Source: Palsa-504 sp963756575 (GTDB taxonomy: Bacteria; Actinomycetota; Actinomycetes; Streptosporangiales; Streptosporangiaceae). From it: a stretch of 64,000 bases of DNA. Position numbers and translations under genes: made by a program. Shown here one piece after another: positions 26,150 through 36,255 of this stretch. The notes beneath the pieces were generated by a model. It was not told the DNA's origin, made no database searches, and was given only the letters and a program-made list of their open reading frames with translations. Within the stretch, counting starts at the first letter, position 1. Each line of letters begins with the position of its first letter. The stretch is taken from contig CAVWOM010000008.1 of the NCBI GenBank assembly GCA_963756575.1, forward strand, positions 620,001-684,000. Reading direction: 5' to 3'.

Positions 26150-28407
26150 TTGCGGCTCTCCTGACTTCCCGCGGCGGTGAAGGGGACGGTGATGGCATGC
26201 CTGCCCGGCACCAGTTCCCGGTCCGGCTGGCCTGGCAGCCGCAGCACGCCGGTCGCACCCGCGGGCACGGCGGCCTCGACGGTCAGCTCTTCACCCGCCT
26301 GCCGCCAGTGCACGTCCACTAGGCCCCGGGGTGTCTCCAGGCTTCCCCGGGCCCAGGTCAGACCGCCGCCCGGCTGCGGCGCGATGAGAACCTTGGCGTA
26401 GCCGGGCTCGAGCGGCGCGATCCCGCCGACGGTCCGGTGGATCCAGTCCGCGACGGCACCGAGCGCGTAGTGGTTGAAGCTGGTCATCTGGCCCGGGTTG
26501 ATGGTGCCGTCGGGCAGCATGGAGTCCCAGCGTTCCCAGATCGTGGTGGCCCCCATCGTGACGGGGTACAGCCAGGACGGGCAGCCGCGCTCGAGCAGCA
26601 GCCGGTAGGCGTCGTCCAGGTGACCGGTCTGGGTCAGGGCGTCGGTCACGTACGGCGTGCCGGCGAACCCGGTCGAGATCCGGTACCCGTTTTCCCGGAC
26701 CAGAGCCGCCAGCCGGTCGCCGGCCCGGGCCGTCATGACGTTATCGAGCAGCCCGAACGCGATGGCCAGCGCGTAGACCGTGGCGCAGTCGCTGCGCACC
26801 GTTCCGTTCTCCTCGACGTAGTGCTGGTTGAACGCGGCCCGCACCCGTCCGCCCAGCCGCCGGAAGTGCCTGGCGTCGTTCGGCCGGCCCAGCAGGTCCG
26901 CGGTGTCCGCGACGGTGCACGCCGTCCGGTAGCAGCAGGCGGTGGCCACGACGTGGCTGTCGGCCCTGGCCTTGAAGGGCTCGCCGGGGGGCGCCTGCGG
27001 ATCGAGCCAGTCGCCCAGCTGCAGGCCGGTGTCCCACAGGCCGGACGGCGAGAGCAGCGACTCCACCCGCCGGGCGTGCGCGACCATGGAGGCGTACTGC
27101 TCTTCCAGGACGCCCCGGTCGCCGTAGGCCCGCCACAGCGCCCAGGGCACCCACACGGCCGCGTCACTCCAGATCGCGGTGGCGTCCGGATCCGGGAAGG
27201 CGGACGGGCCCGCCTCGTACTTCAGGACGTCGGGGACGACGAGCGGGACGAGGCCGTCGTGCGCCGCCTGTTCGGCGGCCAGGTCGCGGAGCCAGTCCCG
27301 CAGGAAGGCGTCCGCGTCGTAGAGATAGGTCGCGGACGGCGCGAAGACGGCCAGGTCACCGGTCCAGCCGAGGCGTTCGTCGCGCTGCGGGCAGTCGGTC
27401 GGGACGTCGAGGAAGTTGCCGCGCATGCCCCAGGTCACGTTCTGGTGCAGCTGGTTGATCATCGGGTCCGAGCATTCGAAATGACCGGTGCGGCGCATGT
27501 CGGAATGGACGACGACCGCCTCCAGCGCCCCCGGGGTCAGCTCGCCGGGCCACCCGGTGACCTCCGCGTAGCGGAAGCCGTGAAAGGTCTTGGTGGGCTC
27601 GAAGCGGTCCGGCCCGCCGGACAGGATGAACCGGTCGGTGGCCTGGGCGCTGCGCAGCGGCCGCACGCCGAGTTCGCCGTGCTCCAGGACCTCGCCGTGG
27701 CGGACGGTGATCTCGGTCCCGGCCTCGCCCCGGACCGCCAGGCGCAGCCAGCCGACGAGGTTCTGCCCGAAGTCCACCAGCGTGCGGCCCGACGGCGATG
27801 ACCAGATCTTCACTGGCGCCACGGCTTCGTGGCGGACGACGGGGGGCCCGACGTACGGCGTGAGGCGGCTGGTGTCGAACTCCAGCGCTTCGACGCCGCC
27901 CCACCCCGGCGGCGCCGCCCCGGGGTGCATCCACGTGTCGTCGGCCAGCCGGGCGTCGATGGTCTGCCCGTCGTACAGGTCGTTCGCCAGCGTCGCTGAC
28001 GGCCCGGCCCGCCACGTCTGGTCGGTGCTCACCCGCTGCCGGTGACCGTCGGCGAAGGTCAGCTCCAGCTGCGCGATGACCGCGAGGCGATCACCGTAGA
28101 AGGCGCGGTTCCCGTTCCAGACCAGGCGCCCCCGGCTCCAGCCATTGCCCAGGGAGATACCCAGCACCGTGACCGGCGCCACGAGGTCCGTCACGTCGTA
28201 CGTCCGGTACCGCAGCCGCCACTCGTAACTGCTCCACCCGGGGCTCAGCACGTCGCGGCCGGCGGCCCGGCCGTTGAGGAAAGCCTCGAAGATCCCCAGG
28301 CTGCTTACCATCAGCTCCGCGCTCGTCACCGCCCCGTGGCCGTCGTCGGGCGCGAACTGCGTGCGCAGCAGCGGCGCCCCCGCGAAGTCCTGGGCGGGCG
28401 AGATCAT
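26146..28407 (-). CDS. Glycoside hydrolase family 78 alpha-L-rhamnosidase
   Basis: 753 residues from ATG 28407. N-terminal beta-sandwiches (LGNGWSRGRL, VDFGQNLVGWL) precede an (alpha/alpha)6 barrel with the hallmark DCPQRDERLGWTG at residues 338-350, which carries catalytic carboxylates of GH78, and a C-terminal beta domain. No signal peptide, so it acts on imported rhamnosides. It removes terminal alpha-L-rhamnose from pectic rhamnogalacturonan fragments or plant glycosides. ATGA overlap with the following GH3 gene. Confidence 0.93.
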   Translation of the reverse strand: MISPAQDFAGAPLLRTQFAPDDGHGAVTSAELMVSSLGIFEAFLNGRAAGRDVLSPGWSSYEWRLRYRTYDVTDLVAPVTVLGISLGNGWSRGRLVWNGNRAFYGDRLAVIAQLELTFADGHRQRVSTDQTWRAGPSATLANDLYDGQTIDARLADDTWMHPGAAPPGWGGVEALEFDTSRLTPYVGPPVVRHEAVAPVKIWSSPSGRTLVDFGQNLVGWLRLAVRGEAGTEITVRHGEVLEHGELGVRPLRSAQATDRFILSGGPDRFEPTKTFHGFRYAEVTGWPGELTPGALEAVVVHSDMRRTGHFECSDPMINQLHQNVTWGMRGNFLDVPTDCPQRDERLGWTGDLAVFAPSATYLYDADAFLRDWLRDLAAEQAAHDGLVPLVVPDVLKYEAGPSAFPDPDATAIWSDAAVWVPWALWRAYGDRGVLEEQYASMVAHARRVESLLSPSGLWDTGLQLGDWLDPQAPPGEPFKARADSHVVATACCYRTACTVADTADLLGRPNDARHFRRLGGRVRAAFNQHYVEENGTVRSDCATVYALAIAFGLLDNVMTARAGDRLAALVRENGYRISTGFAGTPYVTDALTQTGHLDDAYRLLLERGCPSWLYPVTMGATTIWERWDSMLPDGTINPGQMTSFNHYALGAVADWIHRTVGGIAPLEPGYAKVLIAPQPGGGLTWARGSLETPRGLVDVHWRQAGEELTVEAAVPAGATGVLRLPGQPDRELVPGRHAITVPFTAAGSQESRK

Positions 28408-28429
28408 GGCCGCTGACCATCCGGAGCGG

Positions 28430-29941
28430 CTAGTCATCGGTGACCGCGGTGAGCCGGATCGCCATGAACTCGCGCGCGGGCAGGTCGATCCGGAACGTCC
28501 CGGTGAAGACACCTGGCTGGCGTTCGGTCGTCATGTTCCAGGTATCGATGACGTCGACGAGCCACCGGCTGTCCGGCGGCGTCGTGATGTCGCGGTACCG
28601 GGGCCGCCCGAAGCCGAAATACGCGATCCGGTAGTTCTCGCTGCCGCCCCACCTGACGTCCCAGTCGCTGGGCAGCGGGTCCAGCACGCCCCCCGGCGCC
28701 GCCGCGGTGATCTCGAGCAGGAACCGGATGCGCTCGGGTGATTCCCCGGTCAGCGCACCGCCCTTGGACCACCACAGTTCCTCGCGCTCGTTGAGGTAGG
28801 TCTCGCCGTGACCCACGTACCCGCCGCGCACGGCGCCTTCCCAGAACCGGCGCACGAGCTCGCGGCCGGATATGTTCCCCCAGCCCTGATCGAGATCCCC
28901 TTCGTAACCGCATTCGTCGATGACCACGGGCTTGCCGTACGCCTCGCGCCATTCGTCGGTGTTCTCCGCCGTCCGGTACACGTCAACCCGCTGGATGCTG
29001 CAGTGAGTGATCCACGGGCGGGCGTGGTCGTAGAAGCCGTGGCAGTTGTGGATGGACGTGAGGTGCCCGGCGTGATCGTTCGCGCGTACGACCTGGGCCA
29101 GCCGTTCCCAGTCCGGCGTCGTCTTCTGCGGCAGCAGGTCGTACTCGTTGGCCAGCGACCACCAGACGGAGCGATGCGCGCCCAGCCGCCGGACCAGGTA
29201 CTGGACGTACCGGTCGTCGGCCGCTGCGGGCATCTCGGCGAAGCCCCAGCGGTCGTAGGGGTGGAACAGGATCAGGTCGGCTTCGATCCCCAGCTCGGCC
29301 AGCTGGCCGATGCGCCGCTCGAGGTGGCGGAAGAACTCCACGTCGAACCGGGTGAAGTCCCAGTCTCCCTGGCCGTCACGGGCGAACGGGTATCTGGCCG
29401 GGTCGCCGGTATTGAACAGGTACGACTTCGGGAACACGCACATCCGGAGCTTGCGGAACGGCGAGCGGGCCAGGGTCGCGAGGGTCTGCTCCTCCAGGGC
29501 CGCGTCCTGGTGGGTCCAGGCGTAGGCCGTCGTGCCGGTCGGCAGGAACCGCGTGCCGTCCCGGTAGGCGAAATGGAACCGGTCCGCCACCTCGACCGGG
29601 CCGTGGTTCCCGGGCCCGGGCGGTTTCACCTCGAAGGCGCCCCGCAGGCCGTCCATGGACCGGGCGGTCGACGTGGTGACGTAGCTCCAGGCCCCGGCGC
29701 TGGGCGCCTGGAAACGGATGCGGTAGGTGCCGTCGCCGTCGTAGAAGCCGCCCGCCGTTATCGGCGCGGCCCCGTCTCTGGTGAGTGCTGTGCTGGTGAA
29801 TTCGGCGCTGGTGAATTCGGCGGAGAGCTCGACATCGGTGAACGGGTTCCCGTGAGACGGCCCGTCGATGACCAGTTCGGTGATGTCCCACTGCTCCGCC
29901 GGGCCCACCGGGCTGATCCAGCGCGGAACCGCGGGGGACAT
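28430..29941 (-). CDS. DUF5060/DUF4038-type putative glycoside hydrolase
   Basis: 503 residues. The N-terminal beta-sandwich starts WISPVGPAEQWDITELVIDG, then YDGDGTYRIRFQAPSAGAWSYV, typical of DUF5060. It is followed by a TIM barrel with putative acid/base E266 in LANEYD and nucleophile E343 in VIDECGYEG, and a C-terminal beta domain with YRIAYFGFGRPR. Cytoplasmic. Such proteins accompany pectin or glycan utilisation loci, but the activity is generally not defined. The preceding small reading frame may be its true N-terminus, separated by one inserted base. Confidence 0.82.
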   Translation of the reverse strand: MSPAVPRWISPVGPAEQWDITELVIDGPSHGNPFTDVELSAEFTSAEFTSTALTRDGAAPITAGGFYDGDGTYRIRFQAPSAGAWSYVTTSTARSMDGLRGAFEVKPPGPGNHGPVEVADRFHFAYRDGTRFLPTGTTAYAWTHQDAALEEQTLATLARSPFRKLRMCVFPKSYLFNTGDPARYPFARDGQGDWDFTRFDVEFFRHLERRIGQLAELGIEADLILFHPYDRWGFAEMPAAADDRYVQYLVRRLGAHRSVWWSLANEYDLLPQKTTPDWERLAQVVRANDHAGHLTSIHNCHGFYDHARPWITHCSIQRVDVYRTAENTDEWREAYGKPVVIDECGYEGDLDQGWGNISGRELVRRFWEGAVRGGYVGHGETYLNEREELWWSKGGALTGESPERIRFLLEITAAAPGGVLDPLPSDWDVRWGGSENYRIAYFGFGRPRYRDITTPPDSRWLVDVIDTWNMTTERQPGVFTGTFRIDLPAREFMAIRLTAVTDD

Positions 29942-30218
29942 CGGCCGGCTCGTAGTCCAGGGCCGGGGCGATGTAGGGAGCCTCGGCCGGAAGCCGGGGA
30001 CTGCCCTCCAGCAGCCCGAGTTCGTGCCACATCTTCTCGAGACGGTCCGGATCAGGCGGTGCCGCGCTGCCCCGCTCGACCAGAGCGCGAATGGGAACGA
30101 ATCCGATGTGCTCGAACATCGGCGAGTTCGCTACCTCGGGCACGTACCTGGTGACGATGGCTCGCGCCGCGGCGTCCGACAGGATGTCCTTGACTCGTAC
30201 CTCTTTCCCGTATCCCAA
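29942..30218 (-). CDS. Small conserved helical domain, perhaps the N-terminus of the DUF5060 protein
   Basis: About 90 residues from TTG 30218, with a strong AAGGAGGTG site 6 bases upstream. It reads VKDILSDAAARAIVTRYVPE, then MFEHIGFVPIRALVERG and DRLEKMWHELGLLEG, a compact helical module of a kind seen attached to sugar hydrolases. No stop codon separates it cleanly: its frame runs on under the DUF5060 gene, which sits one base off. Either it is a separate short protein, or it forms a ~595-residue fusion with the hydrolase broken by a single extra base. Confidence 0.55.
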
Positions 30219-30256
30219 TCAATTCACCTCCTTCTTCGCCAGCGGCCGGGCGGAGA

Positions 30257-31125
30257 CTAGCTGGCTACCGCCTGGGCGGACAGGAACGCCCGCCGTTCGT
30301 CCCGGCGCTTTTCCTGCCGGACCGGGTCGGGCACCGGGGCGGCGAGCAGCAGCCGCTGGGTGTAGGGATCGCTCGGGTGGGTCGTGACCTGGTCGCCGTC
30401 GCCGTATTCGACGATCTCGCCGTGGTACATCACCGCGACCCGGTGGCTGATGTTGCGGACCACGGCCAGGTCGTGCGAGATGAACAGGTACGCCACGCCC
30501 GTGCTGTCCTGGATCTCCTTGAACAGGTCGAGCACCCGCGCCTGGGTGGACAGGTCCAGCGCCGAGACCGGCTCGTCGCACACGATGAACTCCGGCGACA
30601 GGGCCAGCGCCCGGGCGATGGCGATCCGCTGGCGCTGGCCGCCGCTGAACTCGCGGGGCAGGCGGCCGAGCGCGTCACGGGGCAGCTTGACCTGGTCGAG
30701 CAGGTTGCGCACGCGTGCCGTCGCGTCCTGTCTTCGGCATCTTCTGCACCGTCAGCGGCTCGGTGAGCGTCTGCTCGATGGTCAGCGACGGGTTCAGCGA
30801 GGAGTAGGGATCCTGGAAGACGACCTGGATCTCGCTGGACAAGGCCCGCCGCTCGCGCCGGTGCAGGGCGCCGATCTCGCGCCCCTTGAACGTGATGCTC
30901 CCGCTGGTGACGGGCGCGAGCCCGAGGATGGCCCGGCCCAGCGTCGTCTTGCCGGAACCGGATTCGCCCACCAGGCCGACGGTCTCGCCGGGACGGATAT
31001 CCACGGACACGCCCTTGAGGGCCCGGAACGGCGTCCCGGCGCAGGCCCTTCGACGGGTACTCGACGACCAGGTCGTCGACGGCGACGAGGGATTCGGTCA
31101 TGTCGGCTCGCTCCTTCGGCGTCAT
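30257..31125 (-). CDS. Oligopeptide/oligosaccharide ABC importer ATPase (DppF-like), two frame breaks
   Basis: Three stretches in different frames together form one OppF/DppF-type ATPase of about 288 residues. These are MTESLVAVDDLVVEYPSKGL; then RPGETVGLVGESGSGKTTLG (Walker A) to VVFQDPYSSLNPSLTI; then EFSGGQRQRIAIARAL (signature) with VCDEPVSALD (Walker B) and the C-terminal oligopeptide module DPYTQRLLLAA. Frame changes fall at about 31031-31045 and 30717-30723. Each is corrected by removing one base, giving exactly 289 codons. Energises the importer with the second ATPase. ATG overlaps the previous stop (TGATG). Confidence 0.8.
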
Positions 31126-32002
31126 CAGGGCCGCACTTCTGCGTATGCGCCGCGAGCCGGGCTCTCGTCCAGGATCGCGTCGAACAGGGATCTCGTATAG
31201 GGGTGCTGGGGGTTGGCGAACAGCGAGCGGGTCGGCCCCGTTTCCACGATCCGCCCCTTCTGCATGACGGAGACCTGGTCGCACAGGTCGGCGACGACCC
31301 CGAAGTTGTGCGTGACGATGAGGATGGTCACGCCCATTTCCTGCTGCAGGTCGCGCAGCAGGTCGAGGATCTCGGCCTGGATGGTGACGTCGAGGGCGGT
31401 CGTCGGCTCGTCGGCGATGACCAGGTCCGGTTCGCAGGAGACGGCGCCGGCGATCAGGACGCGCTGCGCCATGCCGCCGGACAGCTCGTGCGGGTAGGAC
31501 GCGAAGGTCCGCTCGGGGCTGGGGATGCCGACCTGGCCGAGCAGTTTCAGCGCCCGGTCCCGGGCCTCGCCCTTCGACACGCCGAGCTTGAGCCGGATGG
31601 GCTCGGTGAGCTGGCTGCCGATGGTGAACGACGGGTCGAGGTTGGACATCGGCTCCTGCGGGATATAGGCGATGCGCCCGCCCCGGATGTCCTGCATCTT
31701 CGCGCTCGGCACCTGGCTGAGGTCCTCCCCGTCGAAGCGGATGGATCCCTCCAGGATCTCCCCGCCGGAGGGCAGCAGGCCCAGCACCGACCAGGCCGTC
31801 TGCGTCTTGCCGGATCCCGATTCACCGATCAGGCCGTGGACCTCGCCGCGCCGTGATGTTCAGCGACACGTCGTCGACCACGCGGGTGACCGAGCCGTCC
31901 GGCTGCGGATACCCGACGGCCAGGCCCTCGATGTGCAGCAGCGGCGCGTGCCGCGGCCGTTTCCGGCTCCTCGTGGACGATGGTGTTACTGACCGGCGCC
32001 AC
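31125..32002 (-). CDS. Oligopeptide/oligosaccharide ABC importer ATPase (DppD-like), two frame breaks
   Basis: DppD-type ATPase of about 291 residues in three frames. The N-terminus SNTIVHEEPETAA is joined to LLHIEGLAVGYPQPDGSVTR and DDVSLNITA, then GEVHGLIGESGSGKTQTAW (Walker A), HELSGGMAQRVLIA (signature), VIADEPTTALD and the C-terminal HPYTRSLFDAIL. Breaks lie near 31945-31955 and 31846-31852; both need one base removed, giving 292 codons. GTG 32002 is the best start, overlapping the end of the permease gene; an earlier GTG is possible. Pairs with the DppF-like subunit. Confidence 0.78.
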
Positions 32003-32955
32003 CGGTTCGGCGGCGGCCGTCACCGCGGCGGCCGTGGCCGCGGCCGCCCGGCGCCGGCGGCTCGGGCGCGGCGCTGTGCTCGAGTTCGTCGCGCAGGGCG
32101 TTGGCGAACAAGGTGAGCGCGACGCCGGTGATGACGATGGCCAGGCCCGGCCAGATGACCAGCTGGGGGTCGCGGTACAGGTTAGTGAAGCCGTCGTTGA
32201 GGATGTTGCCCCAGGTGGGAATGCGTCTGGTCGCCGAAGCCGAGGAAGTCGAGTCCCACCTGGACGGCGATGGCGATGCCGAAGACGATCGAGGCCTGCA
32301 AGATGATCGGGGCCCGGACCACGGTCAGGATGTGCCGGGCGATGATCCTGAAGTCGCTCACCCCGGAGACCCGGGCCGCGTCGACGAACAGCTCGTTGCG
32401 CACCCCGGACACCGCCGCGAAGACCAGCCGGTAGAACGCCGGGATCAGCAGCACCCCGAAGATGATCATCACGGTCCACAGCGACGGGCCCAGCACGGCC
32501 CGGGCCGCCAGGAGCACGACGATGCCGGGCAGCGCCATCAGCAGGGTGGTGAACCACGAGGACGCCGCCTCGAACCACTTGCCGTAGTACCCGGCGATCA
32601 GGCCGCTGGCGATGCCGAGAACGGCCGCGACCACGGTGGCCAGCAGCGCTCCGGCCAGGGTGAACCGGGCACCGAACAGCAGCCGGGCCCACACGTCGCG
32701 TCCCGCTCCGTCGGTGCCGAGCAGGTGCCCGGATCCTGGGCCCTGCAGGATGTTCAGGACCGAGACGCCGTTCGGGTTATAGGAGGTGAGCAGCGGCGCG
32801 AAGACGGCCGCCAGGACGATGAGCACCAGGACGGCCAGGGATGTGATGCCGACCGGGTTCTTCAGGAACCGGCGGGCGAGATGGCTGCGCGCCGCGCGGA
32901 TTTCGGAGGAGATATCGGGGGCCAGCGCCCCGCTGCTGACAGCGGCTTCGCTCAT
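31986..32955 (-). CDS. ABC importer permease (DppC-like), one frame break
   Basis: DppC/OppC-type permease. It starts MSEAAVSSGALAPDISSEIR at an ATG overlapping the preceding permease stop (ATGA). One membrane helix, the cytoplasmic GTDGAGRDVWARLLFGAR segment and five more helices follow, with the coupling loop YRLVFAAVSGVRNELFVDAARVSG turned toward the ATPases. After LDFLGFGDQ the natural continuation RIPTWGNILNDGFTNLY lies one frame over, at 32216-32226. Removing one base gives 322 residues ending at 31986. Part of the substrate channel with the DppB-like protein. Confidence 0.82.
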
Positions 32956-33896
32956 GAGATCCGCGCCTTCGGGTTCAGGAATCCTTGCAGCAGGTCGACG
33001 ACCAGGTTGACGACGATGACGAGCACGCCGATAGCCACGACCAGGCCCATGACCAGGGGCACGTCGCCCTGGGAGGTCGCCAGGACGGCGATCTGGCCCA
33101 GGCCCGGGATGCCGAAGATCTGCTCGATGATGACGGCCCCGCCCAGGAGGCCGACGAACGACAGCGCCAGGACGGACAGAGCCGGGCCGCCGGCGTTCCG
33201 CAGCACGTGCTTGAACAGCACGCTCCGCTCGGAGATGCCGCGGCTGCGCAGGGTCCGGACCCAGTCCTGGCGCAGCGAGTCGATCACGGAGCTGCGCACC
33301 TGCTGGGCTACTCCGGCGACCAGGCCGATCGACAGGGCGATGATCGGGAGGGTCACCGTCCTGATCCAGCCGCCGAAGTAGTAGGTGAGCGGGACGTAGC
33401 CGGTCGGCTTGAACCAGTGCAGTCCTAGCGCGAAGATCCGGACGAGGAACAGGGCGATCAGGAACCCGGGGATAGCGAACCCGAGGACGGAGAACACCTG
33501 GATGACCCGGTCCACCCAGCCGCCGCGCAGGGCGGCCCAGACGCCGAGGGCCGCCGATACCACGGCGCTGATGATGACGGCTCCCAGCACCAGCGTCAGG
33601 GTGACCTGCAACCGGGTGATGATGGCGGTGGTGACGGGCTGGTTCGTGAACCACGAGCTGCCGAAGTTACCCGTCAGGGCGTGCCCGAGCCAGGAGAAGT
33701 ACCGGGAGATCAGCGGGCTGTTCAGGCCCAGCTGCTTGTTCTTGAGCGCGACGGTCGCCTGGGTGGCGGTCGGTCCGAGAATGGTCCGGCCGACGTTGCC
33801 GGCGGCCGCGTACAGCAGCAGGTAGGCGAGGGTGACGATGACGAAGAGCAGGACTATTCCGTATAGCAGGCGCCGCACCGTGAAGGTCAGCATCAT
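32952..33896 (-). CDS. ABC importer permease (DppB-like)
   Basis: 314 residues, intact. The N-terminus is MMLTFTVRRLLYGIVLLFVI, typical of DppB/OppB, and is followed by a periplasmic loop with GNFGSSWFTNQPV and five further helices. The coupling motif RQDWVRTLRSRGISERSVLFKHVLRNA and the FGIPGLGQI loop are also present. The start is the first of two tandem ATGs, which overlaps the binding-protein stop codon (ATGA). Forms the transmembrane pore with the DppC-like subunit. Confidence 0.92.
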   Translation of the reverse strand: MMLTFTVRRLLYGIVLLFVIVTLAYLLLYAAAGNVGRTILGPTATQATVALKNKQLGLNSPLISRYFSWLGHALTGNFGSSWFTNQPVTTAIITRLQVTLTLVLGAVIISAVVSAALGVWAALRGGWVDRVIQVFSVLGFAIPGFLIALFLVRIFALGLHWFKPTGYVPLTYYFGGWIRTVTLPIIALSIGLVAGVAQQVRSSVIDSLRQDWVRTLRSRGISERSVLFKHVLRNAGGPALSVLALSFVGLLGGAVIIEQIFGIPGLGQIAVLATSQGDVPLVMGLVVAIGVLVIVVNLVVDLLQGFLNPKARIS

Positions 33897-35422
33897 GACT
33901 CCTTCGGCGTAATGTTCCACAGGTAAGGCACCGCGTTGCCGGCCTGCACCTTGACGTTCGTGTGACTGTCGGCGACGAAGCTGGACTGCGGCCGGAAGAA
34001 CGGCGCGAACCAGGCGTTCTCGACCATGTACCGGTTCAGGGCCTTGGCCGCGGTCGCGGCCTGGGTGCTCGAGCCCGTCTGCATCGTGCTGAGGTAACCG
34101 GCGACCGTGCCATTCGTCGAATGGAACGGATTGAAGGTGGCGTCCTTGGTCAGCAGGAACTGGGCCATCTGCCACGGCACCGGGTCTTCTTCCAGGGTGA
34201 AGTAGGTCGCCGGGTACTTCGGGGCCAAGATGGCGGTGAAGATCGTCGAGCCCTGGTAGTCGGTGTAGTCCACCTTGATGCCGATGTTGGCCAGCTCGGC
34301 CTGGATCAGCGCGTAGGCGGCCGAGCCGAACGCGGCGGTAATGGACGGCATGGCCAGGGTGAATCCGTGGGGATAGCCGGCTTGGGCCAGCAGCTGCTTT
34401 GCCTTGGCCGGATCGAAGGGGTAGTAGGACTCCAGCGATTTCTCGTAGCCGGGCGAGCTCGTCGGGAACACCTGCGAGGTCACCGCTCCGTAGCCGTCAC
34501 TCATGTCCTTGAGCAGGGCGGCCCGGTCGAACGCCATGTTGATCGCCTGGCGGACCTTCACGTTGCCGAGCGGTCCGGACAGCTTCCCGTTGCGGTCGAG
34601 CAGCGACAGGCCCGCCCAGTTGAGCTGCAGCGGGTACACCGTGAAGCCCGCGTTCTGGATCTGCGGGATCGTCGTGTCGTCGAACGTGTTGGCCGCATTG
34701 ACCTGGCCGCCTTCGATGGCGTCGAGGATGGTCGTCTGGGTGGTGTACACGTTCATGACGAGCTTGGAGTAGTGCTGTTCGGCCTTGTCCCAGTAATTCG
34801 GGTTGGCGGTGAAGACATAGGAACTGCCGACCACCGTGTCCTTGGCGTCCAGCACGTAGGGACCCGAGCCGACCGGTACCGTGCTGGCCGTCGGGCTCTT
34901 CCACGCCTTCGGGCTCTCCTGGGATCCGGCGGCCTGGCCCAGGTAGGTCAGGAGGGCGGGGTCCGGCTGCTTGAGCTTGATGACCAGCTTGGTCGGGCTT
35001 TCCGCCGTGGCCGACGCCATGTTGACCAGGAACCCGGCGTTGTTGGAGGTGCCCTTCTGGAAGGCCTCGAGGTTCTGGGCCGCGACGCTCGCGTCGAACG
35101 GCGTCCCGTCGGTGAACTTGACGCCGGTCCGCAGCGTCATGGTCAGGACGGTCTTGTCGGCGTTATAGGACCACGCCGTGGCCAGGTGCGGCTCGATGGC
35201 GCCGGTGGGCGAGGACTGCACCAGGCTGTCGTAGACCGCCTGGTTGTAGGTCGACTCGTTCCCCCAGTTCATATCGGGGGCCTCAAAGGTCGTAGCCGGC
35301 GTGATGACGCCGAGCGTGAGCGTGGAAGAGGAGCCCACCGAACCGCCGCAGGCGCTGAGCGCCAGCGGCGCCAGGAGCGCGAGAGCGGCGCCCGCAACTC
35401 CTGGCCACTTTCTATGAAACAT
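33893..35422 (-). CDS. ABC importer solute-binding lipoprotein (family 5, peptide/oligosaccharide type)
   Basis: 509 residues. A lipoprotein signal peptide ends in the lipobox L22-S-A-C25. The mature protein has the two-lobed family 5 fold: FDASVAAQNLEAF, GSGPYVLDAKD, then VRQAINMAFDRAALL and AKQLLAQAGYPHGF. Family 5 proteins bind peptides but, in many plant-glycan loci, oligosaccharides; the downstream hydrolases favour the latter. First gene of the operon, GGAAGG before the ATG. Expected to be anchored outside the membrane and to deliver substrate to the two permeases. Confidence 0.92.
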   Translation of the reverse strand: MFHRKWPGVAGAALALLAPLALSACGGSVGSSSTLTLGVITPATTFEAPDMNWGNESTYNQAVYDSLVQSSPTGAIEPHLATAWSYNADKTVLTMTLRTGVKFTDGTPFDASVAAQNLEAFQKGTSNNAGFLVNMASATAESPTKLVIKLKQPDPALLTYLGQAAGSQESPKAWKSPTASTVPVGSGPYVLDAKDTVVGSSYVFTANPNYWDKAEQHYSKLVMNVYTTQTTILDAIEGGQVNAANTFDDTTIPQIQNAGFTVYPLQLNWAGLSLLDRNGKLSGPLGNVKVRQAINMAFDRAALLKDMSDGYGAVTSQVFPTSSPGYEKSLESYYPFDPAKAKQLLAQAGYPHGFTLAMPSITAAFGSAAYALIQAELANIGIKVDYTDYQGSTIFTAILAPKYPATYFTLEEDPVPWQMAQFLLTKDATFNPFHSTNGTVAGYLSTMQTGSSTQAATAAKALNRYMVENAWFAPFFRPQSSFVADSHTNVKVQAGNAVPYLWNITPKES

Positions 35423-36058
35423 GTCAGATCCCTTCCGGGAGATCTGGAGCCGTCACTCCTTGAGCAGGGGACGGCATTTCTGCGGATGCGTCGCCGACGC
35501 GGCTTCTTGATCCGACTTCGGCTGTTGATTCGTTCTCGCCTGCTCGGGGGAGCGTCACGCCCAGCGCGGATACAGGCGAAATCAAACTCGGTGGGGGCAT
35601 TTTCTCCGGCCGGTGCGACCGGGACTGGCCGTAAGCCATGGGGGCTGCCGTACCAGGGCGGCGTCCGTACCGTGCGCGGATGCCATGCGAATTATTCGCG
35701 GACCGAATGGCGGTCACTAGATGCGGAGGTCCGGCGCTCAACTCGACCCCATTGTCAGCAATCTCTTGCGCCGCCGGGGTCTGGAGCAGCACGTCAATGC
35801 CAGTGTGAGCGCCTGATCTCCGGGAGACAAGGACCCGTTCGTATCGGGTCGTTGCCCGGGGACGGAGACGAGTTCAGTCATGATGCCCTGGCCGGGGCGG
35901 CCCGGCCGGTGCGGGCGAACCGCGCCATCCCCGGCGTTCAGCCGCCGCGTGCCCCGGCAGGTCTGCCGCGCCTGTCGGGCCACGAGCCCACCTCCTGAGG
36001 TGAGAGATCATGAATGTTCGCGGATCGTCGGGAACGGAGGCTCAGTGAGCCGTACGTT

Positions 36059-36072
36059 GTAGAACGTTCTAC
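36059..36072. promoter_or_regulatory. Putative LacI operator, 14-bp perfect palindrome
   Basis: GTAGAACGTTCTAC is a perfect palindrome with the central CG step common to LacI-family sites. It lies in an AT-rich spot between the LacI gene and the ABC-importer operon, suitable for repression of either promoter. The assignment to the adjacent LacI protein is inferred from position. Confidence 0.6.
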
Positions 36073-36255
36073 GATGTCTTGCGAGTAAATTAGACATGTC
36101 GTCCCGGTCTCGTCAAGATCTCAAAAGATAACAAGCTGATAACATGCCCCGCTCCTCTCCGCGTTGCTGGGGTATCTGAGGTAAATGGTGTTACTGACGG
36201 CTGATGGTGTCGCGTCCCTGGCCGGTACCGCACCGTCGCGAGTTACACTTCCTTT

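Noticed and set aside
30257..32955. Programmed ribosomal frameshifting in the ABC genes
   Set aside because: Five sites in three genes without slippery heptamers or a common structure; errors are far more likely.
35424..35792. 123-codon open frame upstream of the binding protein
   Set aside because: No recognisable pattern, no ribosome site and mixed composition; treated as leader DNA.
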